A stretch of 8,118 nucleotides of DNA from an uncultured Treponema sp. (lineage in GTDB: Bacteria > Spirochaetota > Spirochaetia > Treponematales > Treponemataceae). Where the stretch lies: contig CALBXN010000240.1 in the NCBI GenBank assembly GCA_937890485.1, forward strand, positions 1 to 8,118, written 5' to 3'. The position numbers and the translations under genes were made by a program. Of this stretch, positions 1 to 6,152 are shown one piece after another. The notes beneath the pieces are model-generated. The model was given only the letters and a program-made list of their open reading frames with translations, did not search any database and was not told the origin of the DNA. Each line of letters opens with the position of its first letter. The stretch's first letter is position 1.

Positions 1-130
1 GAAAATCTTCAGGTTTTAAAGACTTTGCCCAATCTTCTTTTTGATTGATTTTTTCTACAACAGGTAACAACTGTTTTACATCTCGGTCTCTTTTTGAGCC
101 GAATAAAAAGGTCAAAATTGAATCTAACAT
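1..130 (-). CDS. secA: SecA preprotein translocase ATPase, N-terminal fragment (runs off left edge)
   Basis: The minus strand from ATG at 130-128 gives 43 codons plus one base. It begins MLDSILTFLFGSKRDRDVKQ and goes on to LLPVVEKINQ and WAKSLKPEDF. This is the characteristic start of SecA: an amphipathic membrane-binding helix, the FGS-(K/R)-x-D-R turn, then the helix with the conserved P-x-V-x-K-I-N pattern. SecA is the cytoplasmic motor that pushes unfolded preproteins through SecYEG, so it would serve the exported proteins encoded here. The nucleotide-binding domains lie outside the window, so completeness cannot be judged. There is no Shine-Dalgarno at normal spacing before the ATG; the nearest purine run (AAAAAGATAG) ends 12 bases upstream. 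A promoter places the predicted transcript start at the ATG itself. A longer minus-strand open frame overlaps here in another phase but resembles nothing. Confidence 0.88.
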   Translation of the reverse strand, partial: MLDSILTFLFGSKRDRDVKQLLPVVEKINQKEDWAKSLKPEDF

Positions 131-136
131 AAATTA

Positions 137-165
137 AATTTACTATCTTTTTCACGTATTGACAA
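137..165 (-). promoter_or_regulatory. Predicted secA promoter, giving a leaderless transcript
   Basis: On the minus strand TTGTCA (165-160) is followed by a 17-base spacer and TAAATT (142-137). The -35 matches 5 of 6 consensus bases and the -10 matches 4 of 6. Six bases separate the -10 from the secA ATG at 130, so transcription should begin at or next to the start codon. The -35 is the same palindromic TTGACAA used by the divergent promoter on the plus strand. In DNA this AT-rich, hexamer matches alone are weak evidence; the support is the 17-base spacing and the symmetry. Confidence 0.45.
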
Positions 166-187
166 CTATTCTTAACAACTTTATTCT
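159..187 (+). promoter_or_regulatory. Predicted sigma-70 promoter of the propeller-lipoprotein operon, leaderless geometry
   Basis: TTGACA (159-164, perfect -35), a 17-base spacer and TATTCT (182-187, 4 of 6) form the best promoter match in the left part of the window. The ATG at 195 follows the -10 by only seven bases, so the predicted start site falls at the initiation codon. No AGGAG-like sequence lies between the -35 and the ATG. It would drive the five-gene run ending at 3284, because no terminator is seen between those genes. Confidence 0.6.
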
Positions 188-194
188 CTAATAT

Positions 195-1469
195 ATGAAA
201 CATTTTTTTAACTTTATACTTTTTTCGATAACTTTATTATTTATTTTTCAAAATTTTTCATGTTCAAGAAATCAAACTATAACAACCTTGAAAGAAGAAA
301 AACTTTTTACTCTGAAATATGGAAAATACGAAAACGAACTTCAACTTTTTAATCTAGCAAATCTTGGAAATATAAATACTAAAATTTTCATGAAAGATGG
401 ATTTTTCTTTATTGCAGATGATAATGCAAAAAAAATTATGGAAATGACTTCCTATGGAGATTTACTTGGAATAATTTACAATCCAGAAACAAATCCAGAA
501 CCATCATTTGTTCGAAATATAAAAAATACAAAAGGTTCCTCAACTGCAACAACAGAAGAATTTTCACAAAACACAATAACACAAACAGCACAAAAACATC
601 TTTTTAATCAAATATCAAATATTTCTGCAAATTCAGAAAAAAATATTTTTGTAGTAGACCAAATTTCACAAGAACGACAAGAACAAGATTTACAAACAAA
701 AACAATTCTTAAAGAAGTTGTTTTACGATTTACAAATGACGGAAAATTCATCGACTATATTGGTCAAGAAGGACCTGGAGGAACACCTTTCCCTTTTATT
801 AAAGATATTTTTGTCACAAAAAATAATGAACTAATTGTTACTTGCATTACAAATGAAGGATACTCAGTTCATTGGTTTAATTCCGTTGGATTTTTGAAAT
901 ACACAATTCCTATAAAAACTGAATCAATTCCTCTTGTAAAAGATGAATACGACATGGATTCAACCGAATATTTTGTAACGATTGATAAAATAATTCCAGA
1001 TTCTACAAAACAAAAACTTTACATAAAAACTGATTATCACAAAACTGTAATTGACACAGAATCAAATGTACAATCAGGAATTGAATATTACCAAACCTTA
1101 CTACATCCTCTCAATGTAGAAAATGGACAATTTGAAGAATCCTTAGTTATTCCACCTTACGAAGATGTTGTAACAGATGGTTTTAGTAAATTAACTTATA
1201 ATACAGCATTTGATTTCTTAGGTGTAACTGAATCAGGTTGGTTCTTTTTTATGATACCAGATAACACAGGTTATGTAATTCAAATGATTCAACCTAATGG
1301 GCAAAGAATTATAAAACGACATATCAACTATAACAGAGATAAAACTGTTTACCAGAATTTTACTTTGTCAGACAACGGAATTATTTCATCACTTCTTGCA
1401 ACAAATGAAAACGCATCTGTTGTTTGGTGGCGAACAGATACTCTTATTGAATCAATTTATAGTAAATAA
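195..1469 (+). CDS. NHL-like beta-propeller lipoprotein (spirochaete LIC_12708-type)
   Basis: A 424-residue exported lipoprotein. The N-terminus has a Lys, a hydrophobic stretch at residues 4-18 and a lipobox-like FSC with Cys23. Loose lipoboxes of this kind are usual in spirochaetes. The body has recurrent propeller-like strands: FIADDNAKKIMEM (about residues 72-84) followed by 'YGDLLGII', IFVVDQ (about 152-157) with 'DGKFIDYIGQEGPGG', then 'IFVTKNNELIVTC'. These look like NHL/6-bladed propeller blades, separated by a Thr/Gln/Asn-rich insertion near residues 110-135. Proteins like this occur in spirochaetes under the family name LIC_12708; I assign that by resemblance only. Function is unknown; propellers of this sort usually bind proteins or carbohydrates at the envelope. 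The start is fixed by the signal peptide. There is no Shine-Dalgarno, and the gene appears leaderless. It is first in a plus-strand run and divergent from secA. Confidence 0.7.
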   Translation: MKHFFNFILFSITLLFIFQNFSCSRNQTITTLKEEKLFTLKYGKYENELQLFNLANLGNINTKIFMKDGFFFIADDNAKKIMEMTSYGDLLGIIYNPETNPEPSFVRNIKNTKGSSTATTEEFSQNTITQTAQKHLFNQISNISANSEKNIFVVDQISQERQEQDLQTKTILKEVVLRFTNDGKFIDYIGQEGPGGTPFPFIKDIFVTKNNELIVTCITNEGYSVHWFNSVGFLKYTIPIKTESIPLVKDEYDMDSTEYFVTIDKIIPDSTKQKLYIKTDYHKTVIDTESNVQSGIEYYQTLLHPLNVENGQFEESLVIPPYEDVVTDGFSKLTYNTAFDFLGVTESGWFFFMIPDNTGYVIQMIQPNGQRIIKRHINYNRDKTVYQNFTLSDNGIISSLLATNENASVVWWRTDTLIESIYSK

Positions 1470-1496
1470 TCAGGGAAGCAATTTTAGAGAAAATTT

Positions 1497-2051
1497 ATGC
1501 AAGACGATATTTATACAGATAATCCTTCTGAAAATGAACTAAATTTTAGATACAGCCGTGAAGAACGATTAAAAAATGCTCCTGACACCGTAAAAAAATA
1601 TTATGCAGGAGAAGGTCCTACTCCACCTAAAGGATTTTTTAAAGCTTTAGTTCACACAAAATCTTCACGATTTACTTTTATGGCATTGATTTTAGTTCTT
1701 GCCTTAGTTGTCTCTTTAATATTTTTTGGTCCAAAAGCAAATGAAAGTTCTTTGCAAAATACAAATTTTACATTATCAGCCTTTTCTTTTGAAGAAAAAA
1801 TTTTTATAAGCATAAAAACAGAAACTCAAGAAACAGAGCAAATAAATCTTCCTTTGGAGATTACAATTTCTGGCTTTGATAATGAAAAACAACTTATAAA
1901 TCAGCAAAAGGTTGAATCTCTTATTACACAAAAAGAAGAATTTATTAGGACAATTTTTACAGATTATGATATAATATCAGTAGAGGTTGAAGTAACAAAT
2001 ACCGATACTAAAGAAACTATATTACTTTCAACTTCTGTAACTCAAAATTAA
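1497..2051 (+). CDS. Single-pass membrane protein of unknown function
   Basis: A 184-residue protein with a polar, charged N-terminal cytoplasmic segment (residues 1-58, including a 'SREERLKNAPDTVKKYY' stretch and a Pro-rich PTPPKG). One membrane helix follows at about 60-78 (FMALILVLALVVSLIFF). The remaining ~105 residues are rich in beta-strand-forming sequence ('FTLSAFSFEEKIFISIKT', 'LPLEITISGF', 'SVEVEVTNT') and would lie outside the membrane, plausibly as an Ig- or beta-sandwich-like domain. I recognise no family. The start has AGAGA at 1486-1490, six bases before the ATG. It sits 27 bases after the propeller lipoprotein and 20 before another membrane protein, with no terminator between, so it is probably co-transcribed. 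An envelope role alongside the lipoprotein is inferred from context only. Confidence 0.75.
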   Translation: MQDDIYTDNPSENELNFRYSREERLKNAPDTVKKYYAGEGPTPPKGFFKALVHTKSSRFTFMALILVLALVVSLIFFGPKANESSLQNTNFTLSAFSFEEKIFISIKTETQETEQINLPLEITISGFDNEKQLINQQKVESLITQKEEFIRTIFTDYDIISVEVEVTNTDTKETILLSTSVTQN

Positions 2052-2071
2052 TTTTTTTTCAAGGAAAACTT

Positions 2072-2485
2072 ATGTTACAATTTTATTTTTTATCAATATT
2101 ATTAAACAGTCTTACAGGATTAACTCTTATTTTTAATAGTTATTCTGATAAGGCACAAGATTCACTAAAGAATGTTCCAGAATTTTTCACAAATAAAACT
2201 TTTAAATTAATAATTGGGATTTTATGTTGTTTTACTGCATTGATAAAATTGTTAACTTCATTTCCAGGTTCTATTCTAATTATGGGAGATTTACTTCCTG
2301 CTATTGTGGGAATTTTAGGTGGAATTGCACTTCTTATAGATTATTATTTAAACAATTCACCATCAGAAACAAAACTTAATCCAAAATTAGAATCAGTTTT
2401 TGTTACAAATAAGAAATACATCGGTATACTTTGTATACTCTCAGCTCTTTTGCACTTTTTATTCCCTAGAGTTATAATTCTTTAA
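2072..2485 (+). CDS. Small four-helix integral membrane protein, unknown function
   Basis: A 137-residue, very hydrophobic protein. Likely membrane segments are at about residues 3-23, 44-63, 67-93 and 114-134. Polar linkers carry charged residues at about 24-43 (including YSDKAQDSLKN) and 95-113. There is no signal peptide or catalytic motif that I can identify. AAGGA at 2061-2065 sits six bases before the ATG and is a good ribosome site. The gene lies between the single-pass membrane protein (20-base gap) and the Nudix gene (16-base gap), so it is almost certainly in the same transcript. The layout recalls small lineage-restricted treponemal inner-membrane proteins, but no function can be assigned from sequence. 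Confidence 0.75.
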   Translation: MLQFYFLSILLNSLTGLTLIFNSYSDKAQDSLKNVPEFFTNKTFKLIIGILCCFTALIKLLTSFPGSILIMGDLLPAIVGILGGIALLIDYYLNNSPSETKLNPKLESVFVTNKKYIGILCILSALLHFLFPRVIIL

Positions 2486-2501
2486 TTTTTGGGAGATATA
2501 A

Positions 2502-2903
2502 ATGGGAAAAGAATCTGTAGCAGGAATTATAGTTGTTGACAACCTTGTTTTTATTGGGAAAAGATTACCACAAGGACAAATGGGAAATCGCTGGGAATTT
2601 CCAGGTGGAAAAGTTGAAAATGGAGAAAGTCATCAAGAAGCTCTTTTAAGAGAATTTGAAGAAGAGTTTATGATTGACATTGATGTTGGAGGATGTATCG
2701 CAACTGCTGAATTTAAACACAAAGATGAAACTGTTAACTTATTTGCTTACGAAGTTAAAATTAAAGATATAGATAATGTTTCATGGATTCTCAGTGAACA
2801 TACGGATGTAAACTGGATTACTTTTGATAAAATTAACGAATTAGAATTTGTTGATTCGGATTTACTTCTACTTACACAAATAAGAAAATTTTATGGGTTA
2901 TAA
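2502..2903 (+). CDS. Nudix hydrolase, MutT / CTP pyrophosphohydrolase-like
   Basis: A 133-residue protein, the normal length for a single-domain MutT-type Nudix enzyme. These enzymes hydrolyse nucleoside di- or triphosphates with Mg2+ and often sanitise oxidised nucleotides. The run 'NRWEFPGGKVENGE' (29-42) is the classic strand leading into the Nudix box. The box reads G36-x5-E42-x7-R50-E51-F52-x-E54-E55-x-M57-I58, so all metal-binding Glu and the Arg are present. The usual Gly near its end (EExGU) is replaced by Met57. The WEFPGGK context points to the MutT/NudG branch rather than ADP-ribose pyrophosphatases, but substrate cannot be fixed. GGGAG at 2491-2495 is a strong ribosome site six bases from the ATG. 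The stop is three bases before the next start, so translation may be coupled to the SH3 lipoprotein. Confidence 0.9.
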   Translation: MGKESVAGIIVVDNLVFIGKRLPQGQMGNRWEFPGGKVENGESHQEALLREFEEEFMIDIDVGGCIATAEFKHKDETVNLFAYEVKIKDIDNVSWILSEHTDVNWITFDKINELEFVDSDLLLLTQIRKFYGL

Positions 2904-2906
2904 AAT

Positions 2907-3284
2907 ATGAAGCCTAAAATTTTACTATCTTTTTTTATATTCTTTATGATTTTTAGTTTTAATTCTTGTACAAAAAATAAAATTTCAAATATAAGTTTTG
3001 AACAAATACCTCAGATATCACTTGGAGAAAAATGGGCAGTTATTTCATCTCCTTACATCGCTTACAAAGAAATGCCTACAAGTTCAGCAAATATTATTTC
3101 TCATGGCAGACGAGGTGATATTCACAAAATCTCTGGTAAAAAAATTGAAGTATCAGAAAATTTAAAAGAAAAAACCATCTGGTACAAATTACCAGATGGT
3201 TGGATTGAAGAATCAAGTATTTATATTTACAATAATCAATTTCAAGCACAAAACGCTGCAAAAAAGATTATTGACAACAAATAA
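2907..3284 (+). CDS. Lipoprotein with a bacterial SH3-like domain
   Basis: A 125-residue exported protein. The signal peptide (MKPKILLSFFIFFMIFSFNS) ends in a lipobox-like FNSC, with lipidated Cys21. Residues about 42-105 have the pattern of a bacterial SH3 domain: WAVISSPYIAYKEMP (the strand where exposed-residue motifs such as LNVRxxPs sit), 'GRRGDIHKISGKK', then 'WYKLPDGWIEESSI'. This fold commonly binds cell-wall or protein ligands, so an envelope anchoring or sensing role is likely but unproven. The last 20 residues are a charged helix. It starts three bases after the Nudix stop with only a weak ribosome site, suggesting translational coupling. Its 3' end overlaps the hisS 3' end by 17 bases on the opposite strand. 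Codons 89-99 also encode, antisense, the hisS terminator hairpin. Confidence 0.8.
   Translation: MKPKILLSFFIFFMIFSFNSCTKNKISNISFEQIPQISLGEKWAVISSPYIAYKEMPTSSANIISHGRRGDIHKISGKKIEVSENLKEKTIWYKLPDGWIEESSIYIYNNQFQAQNAAKKIIDNK
3164..3201 (-). terminator. Intrinsic terminator of hisS, inside the opposing lipoprotein gene
   Basis: On the minus strand a perfect 12-bp stem, AACCATCTGGTA (3201-3190) paired with TACCAGATGGTT (3184-3173), encloses the five-base loop ATTTG. It is followed at once by TTTTCTTTT (3172-3164), a good intrinsic terminator tail. It begins 67 bases beyond the hisS stop at 3268. On the plus strand the same hairpin has no T-run after it, so it should act only on hisS transcripts. 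Confidence 0.8.
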
Positions 3285-4575
3285 TTTTTACAGCTTGTTC
3301 TACAGTACAATTTTCAAACTGCTCTCTTGTTTCAAGATTTTTTAGAACAAAAACTCCTTGTTTTGCGTTTTCTGCGTTCATCAAAATTCCCCATTTGATA
3401 CCTTTTTTATCCGTAACATTGTACTGCTGACCAATCTTTTTGGCATCTGGAAAAACTTCACAAGAGATTCCTGCATTTCTTAGTTTTTGAGCAAGACCTT
3501 GATATTCAACAGCAAGAGAAGAATCCATACAGAAAATTTCTAAATCTACAAAACTTCCTTTTTTAGAAATTATTCCTAACTGTTCAAGACCTGCAATTAA
3601 TCTATCTAATCCGATAGAAGAACCAACACCACTGATTTTTTCTTTCATGTACAAACCAGCTAAGTTATCGTATCTTCCACCAGAACAAACAGAACCAATT
3701 GAAGGTAAATCATTTAAGAAAGTTTCGTAAACAACGCCTGTATAATAATCTAAACCACGAGTAATTGAAGGATCTAAAACATAAGTAGAATCAATTCCAC
3801 TGGCTTTCATCATTTGGCGAATATCCTTCATTCTTTCTACAAAAGGATTTGCTTTTTCACCAGCCATAGAACCAATCAATTCCAAAGTTGAATCAAAATC
3901 ATCTTTTCCTGCAATAAAAGTTAAGATTTCTTTAGATTTATTTTCATCTTGAGTAATTTCATTTAATTGTAATGTAACTTGCTCTTCACCGATTTTTGCA
4001 AGTTTATCAACGATGCGTAAAACATCTTCTGATTTTTCTGATAAACCTAATTTTTCAAGGAAAGCATTAAAAATTCCACGATGATTTACTTTTATTGTTA
4101 TGTTATCAACACCAATTTCACTTAAAGCACTTTTCATTAAAGAAAGAATTTCAAAATCACTTGAAGCACTATCAGAACCAACCATATCAAAATCGCACTG
4201 ATAAAATTCTCGATAACGGCCTGCTTGTGGTTTTTCACCTCGCCAAACTTTTGCAATGTGATATCGCTTAAAGGGAAAATACAATTCATCTTTATGTTCT
4301 GCAACAAAACGAGCAAAAGGAACTGTTAAATCAAAACGCATTGCAACATCACGTTTTCCATTATCTTCAAATCTAAAAACTTGTTTTTCAGTTTCACCAT
4401 TACTTTTTCTAAGCAAAATTTCTGAATATTCTAGTACAGGTGTATCAATTGGAACGAATCCATAAGAACGAAAAGTTTTTGTAAGTTTTTCAATCAACAA
4501 AGAACGTTGAATTTCTGATTCAGGTAAAAAATCTCTAAAACCTTTTAAAATTTTGGGTTGTATCAAAGTTTCCAT
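3268..4575 (-). CDS. hisS: Histidyl-tRNA synthetase
   Basis: A class II aminoacyl-tRNA synthetase that charges tRNA-His in the cytoplasm. The protein is 435 residues from METLIQPKILKGFRDFLP, normal for HisRS. The GFRDF motif is at 12-16. Motif 2 spans 'RFDLTVPFARF' (80-90), 'WRGEKPQAGRYREFYQCDFD' (111-130). The histidine-specific motif is 'RGLDYYTG' (273-280), with 'CSGGRYDNLAG' at 297-307 and motif 3 'GSSIGLDRL' at 318-326. The anticodon-binding domain follows from about 345. An in-frame ATG at 4611 would add 12 hydrophobic residues; I reject it because the family starts near METL and the promoter -10 lies between the two ATGs. There is no Shine-Dalgarno, and the gene looks leaderless. It ends convergent with the SH3 lipoprotein, overlapping it by 17 bases. 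Confidence 0.97.
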   Translation of the reverse strand: METLIQPKILKGFRDFLPESEIQRSLLIEKLTKTFRSYGFVPIDTPVLEYSEILLRKSNGETEKQVFRFEDNGKRDVAMRFDLTVPFARFVAEHKDELYFPFKRYHIAKVWRGEKPQAGRYREFYQCDFDMVGSDSASSDFEILSLMKSALSEIGVDNITIKVNHRGIFNAFLEKLGLSEKSEDVLRIVDKLAKIGEEQVTLQLNEITQDENKSKEILTFIAGKDDFDSTLELIGSMAGEKANPFVERMKDIRQMMKASGIDSTYVLDPSITRGLDYYTGVVYETFLNDLPSIGSVCSGGRYDNLAGLYMKEKISGVGSSIGLDRLIAGLEQLGIISKKGSFVDLEIFCMDSSLAVEYQGLAQKLRNAGISCEVFPDAKKIGQQYNVTDKKGIKWGILMNAENAKQGVFVLKNLETREQFENCTVEQAVKIICCQ

Positions 4576-4587
4576 ATCTGATATACT
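4558..4587 (+). promoter_or_regulatory. Possible coaX promoter
   Basis: TTGTAT (4558-4563) and TATACT (4582-4587, 5 of 6) are separated by 18 bases on the plus strand. Transcription would begin near 4594, giving a leader of about 70 bases before coaX. The site overlaps the start of hisS and the -10 of its divergent promoter, so the two would compete. The -35 matches only 3 of 6 bases, so this is tentative. Confidence 0.25.
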
Positions 4588-4611
4588 ACAAAATATGAGA
4601 TAAAAATACAA
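4583..4611 (-). promoter_or_regulatory. Possible hisS promoter, leaderless geometry
   Basis: On the minus strand TTGTAT (4611-4606), a 17-base spacer and TAGTAT (4588-4583) precede the hisS ATG at 4575 by seven bases. The hexamers are only moderate matches (3 of 6 and 4 of 6). The call rests on the correct spacing, the absence of a Shine-Dalgarno and the same -10-to-ATG distance seen for secA and the propeller lipoprotein. Confidence 0.35.
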
Positions 4612-4664
4612 TTACTTTTATCCAGATTAAACAATACCTTTAATTTAAGGAAAGGAAGGATTTT

Positions 4665-5453
4665 GTGCTTTTAGCTATCGATATTGGAAATACAAATATT
4701 GTTGTTGCTCTTTTTCATGAAGATGAAATTACCCATGAATGGAGAATTCACTCAGATCCAAATAGAACAGCAGATGAATACAGTTCAATAATTCTTTCTT
4801 TTTTTAGAGATAACGGAATTTCACAATCTTACATAAAATCAGGAGTTTTAAGTTCTGTAGTTCCTTTATTGATTGGACCTTTTATTCGTTTGATGGAAAA
4901 TATCATCGGAAGAAAACCTATCATTTTGGGACCAAGCATTTATGATAAACTTCCTGTAACAATTCCTAAATCCGCACTTCACGAAATTGGTACAGACTTG
5001 GTGGCAAATTCAGTTCAAGCCTTTGTGGAATACAAAAAACCTTGCATCATCGCAGATTTTGGAACAGCTTTAACTTTTACAGCTATTGATGACAAAGGAA
5101 ATATTCAAGGTGTTGCAATTGCACCAGGAATTAAAACTGCTGTAAATTCTTTGTTTACAAATACAGCCCAGTTGCCTTCTGTTCCTTTGGAAGCCCCAGA
5201 AAATTCCCTTGGAACAAACACAATTCATTCGATTCAAGCAGGAATTATTTTAGGTTATAAAGGATTAGTAGAATCTCTCATCGATAAAATAAAAACAGAT
5301 TTATCAAAAAAATGTAATCTCAAATATGAAGACATAAAAGTAATTGCTACAGGTGGATTAAATAGTGTTCTAAAACCAATTACAGATGTGTTTGAATTTG
5401 TAGATAAACAATTAACCCTAAAAGGCTTAAAACGAATTGCAGATTTGTTTTAG
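4665..5453 (+). CDS. coaX: Type III pantothenate kinase
   Basis: Phosphorylates pantothenate in the first committed step of coenzyme A synthesis. It belongs to the CoaX (type III) class of the ASKHA superfamily, which lacks the feedback control and ATP preference of CoaA. At 262 residues it is typical. The N-terminal phosphate loop is DIGNTN (6-11, catalytic-region Asp6). 'RTADEYS' (34-40) is family-typical, and 'GTDLVAN' (109-115) carries the conserved Asp111, with Leu112 where many members have Arg. 'ADFGTALTF' (130-138) is the second phosphate motif, 'LGTNTIHSIQAGIILGY' (182-198) is the conserved distal block, and ATGG (228-231) follows. Translation starts at GTG, preceded by a long purine-rich ribosome site AAGGAAAGGAAGGA (4647-4660). 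It is divergent from hisS and ends six bases from the convergent exported-protein gene, with no clear terminator. Confidence 0.95.
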   Translation: MLLAIDIGNTNIVVALFHEDEITHEWRIHSDPNRTADEYSSIILSFFRDNGISQSYIKSGVLSSVVPLLIGPFIRLMENIIGRKPIILGPSIYDKLPVTIPKSALHEIGTDLVANSVQAFVEYKKPCIIADFGTALTFTAIDDKGNIQGVAIAPGIKTAVNSLFTNTAQLPSVPLEAPENSLGTNTIHSIQAGIILGYKGLVESLIDKIKTDLSKKCNLKYEDIKVIATGGLNSVLKPITDVFEFVDKQLTLKGLKRIADLF

Positions 5454-5459
5454 CAAATT

Positions 5460-6065
5460 TTATCTAATAGCAAGTTTTGCATAAACTGAAAAACTATTAT
5501 CGTAGCCGTTGTTCCTTGGCATATTTTGCCAATAACAACCTATTGCGGGGCTATATTTTGAAGATTCCACAACAAAGATGTATTCAGCAAGAAGTCTAAA
5601 ACCATTGCTCCAATCAGAAACAACTGTTGCAGATTTTATATTTTCATCTGAAGTAGAATAAACTTTTAAAAAATTTGATAAACCGCCACAAATATAGTCA
5701 ATTCCAAAATTAAATCCATTTAAAAATGGATAAATTCTAATTCCTGCAAAAATATCGTATTTTAATAAAAATAAATTTGCATTTGTGTTTTTGAACCAAT
5801 CAAAACCTAAAATTGAACCAATATTCAAAGATATATAATCATCTAAAAAAAGATGAGTTGAAACTTCCGTATTTAAAATAAAACGACTTGTATTTTCAGC
5901 AAAAAGCACAGTTTTATATTCTTTGATTTGCTCATCTCCGTAAACAATAGCTGAAGAACCTAATGCAATATTTAAAGCAAAGGGTTTAGAAGATAAGGCC
6001 GAAATAAATGAAGTACTAACAAATAAAACTAAAACAAAGGAAAAAAATCTTTTATTAAAATTCAT
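5460..6065 (-). CDS. Exported protein, possible outer-membrane beta-barrel
   Basis: A 201-residue protein from MNFNKRFFSFVLVLFVSTSF. It has a clear signal peptide (Lys/Arg, hydrophobic core 8-20) with likely cleavage after ISA at about residue 23, and no lipobox Cys. The mature part alternates hydrophobic and polar residues in strand-sized runs ('FILNTEVSTHLFLDDYISLNIGSILGF', aromatic- and Gly-rich) and ends in 'SFSVYAKLAIR', consistent with a small barrel. The terminal residue is Arg, not the Phe/Trp of classical porins, so the barrel call is an inference. An in-frame ATG at 6185 would add 40 residues. I prefer 6065 because it starts a proper signal peptide and a perfect TATAAT lies just upstream. 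No Shine-Dalgarno is visible. Divergent from the ABC binding-protein gene. Function unknown. Confidence 0.72.
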   Translation of the reverse strand: MNFNKRFFSFVLVLFVSTSFISALSSKPFALNIALGSSAIVYGDEQIKEYKTVLFAENTSRFILNTEVSTHLFLDDYISLNIGSILGFDWFKNTNANLFLLKYDIFAGIRIYPFLNGFNFGIDYICGGLSNFLKVYSTSDENIKSATVVSDWSNGFRLLAEYIFVVESSKYSPAIGCYWQNMPRNNGYDNSFSVYAKLAIR

Positions 6066-6075
6066 CACAAAAAAA

Positions 6076-6104
6076 ATTATAAGAGAATTAATAAAAAAAA
6101 ACAA
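6076..6104 (-). promoter_or_regulatory. Predicted promoter of the exported-protein gene, very short leader
   Basis: On the minus strand TTGTTT (6104-6099) is followed by 17 bases and a perfect TATAAT (6081-6076). The ATG at 6065 lies ten bases past the -10, predicting a leader of only about four bases, and there is no Shine-Dalgarno. The site sits in a T-rich tract, which makes chance -35 matches likely; the -10 is the stronger element. Confidence 0.5.
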
Positions 6105-6123
6105 TAAAAGTTTAAAAAATATA

Positions 6124-6152
6124 TTGCTAATAAATTGTATTTGGAATATTCT
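6124..6152 (+). promoter_or_regulatory. Possible promoter of the ABC importer operon
   Basis: TTGCTA (6124-6129, 4 of 6), a 17-base spacer and TATTCT (6147-6152, 4 of 6) would start transcription near 6159. That gives a leader of about 54 bases before the binding-protein ATG at 6213. The -10 is identical to that of the propeller-lipoprotein promoter. A TTGACA at 6179-6184 has no -10 at the right distance. No riboswitch-like structure was recognised in the short leader. Confidence 0.35.

Noticed and set aside
105..113. Local purine/pyrimidine runs and short AT repeats through the window, considered as CRISPR, attachment sites or insertion-sequence ends
   Set aside because: No spaced direct repeats, terminal inverted repeats or transposase fragments were found; the runs fit the base composition.
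9..203. Minus-strand open frame of 64 codons overlapping the left edge
   Set aside because: It is in a different phase from the secA N-terminus, which reads convincingly from 130. The 64-residue product is basic and Cys-rich and resembles nothing.
3266..3291. AT-only hairpin (AAAGATTATT / AATAATTTTT) after the SH3 lipoprotein
   Set aside because: The stem has only A-U and one G-U pair; too weak to call a plus-strand terminator.
4576..4611. Upstream in-frame ATG for hisS at 4611
   Set aside because: It would add 12 residues not found in HisRS, has no ribosome site, and coincides with the predicted -35.
5445..5480. Possible terminator between the convergent coaX and exported-protein genes
   Set aside because: Only a 5-bp GCAAA/TTTGC pairing with a long loop was found, and no T-run in the right place.
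5508..5539. Hairpin GTTGT...TTGGCA-TATTT-TGCCAA...ACAAC
   Set aside because: It lies inside the exported-protein gene, has a mismatched internal loop and no T-run on either strand, so it was not called a terminator.
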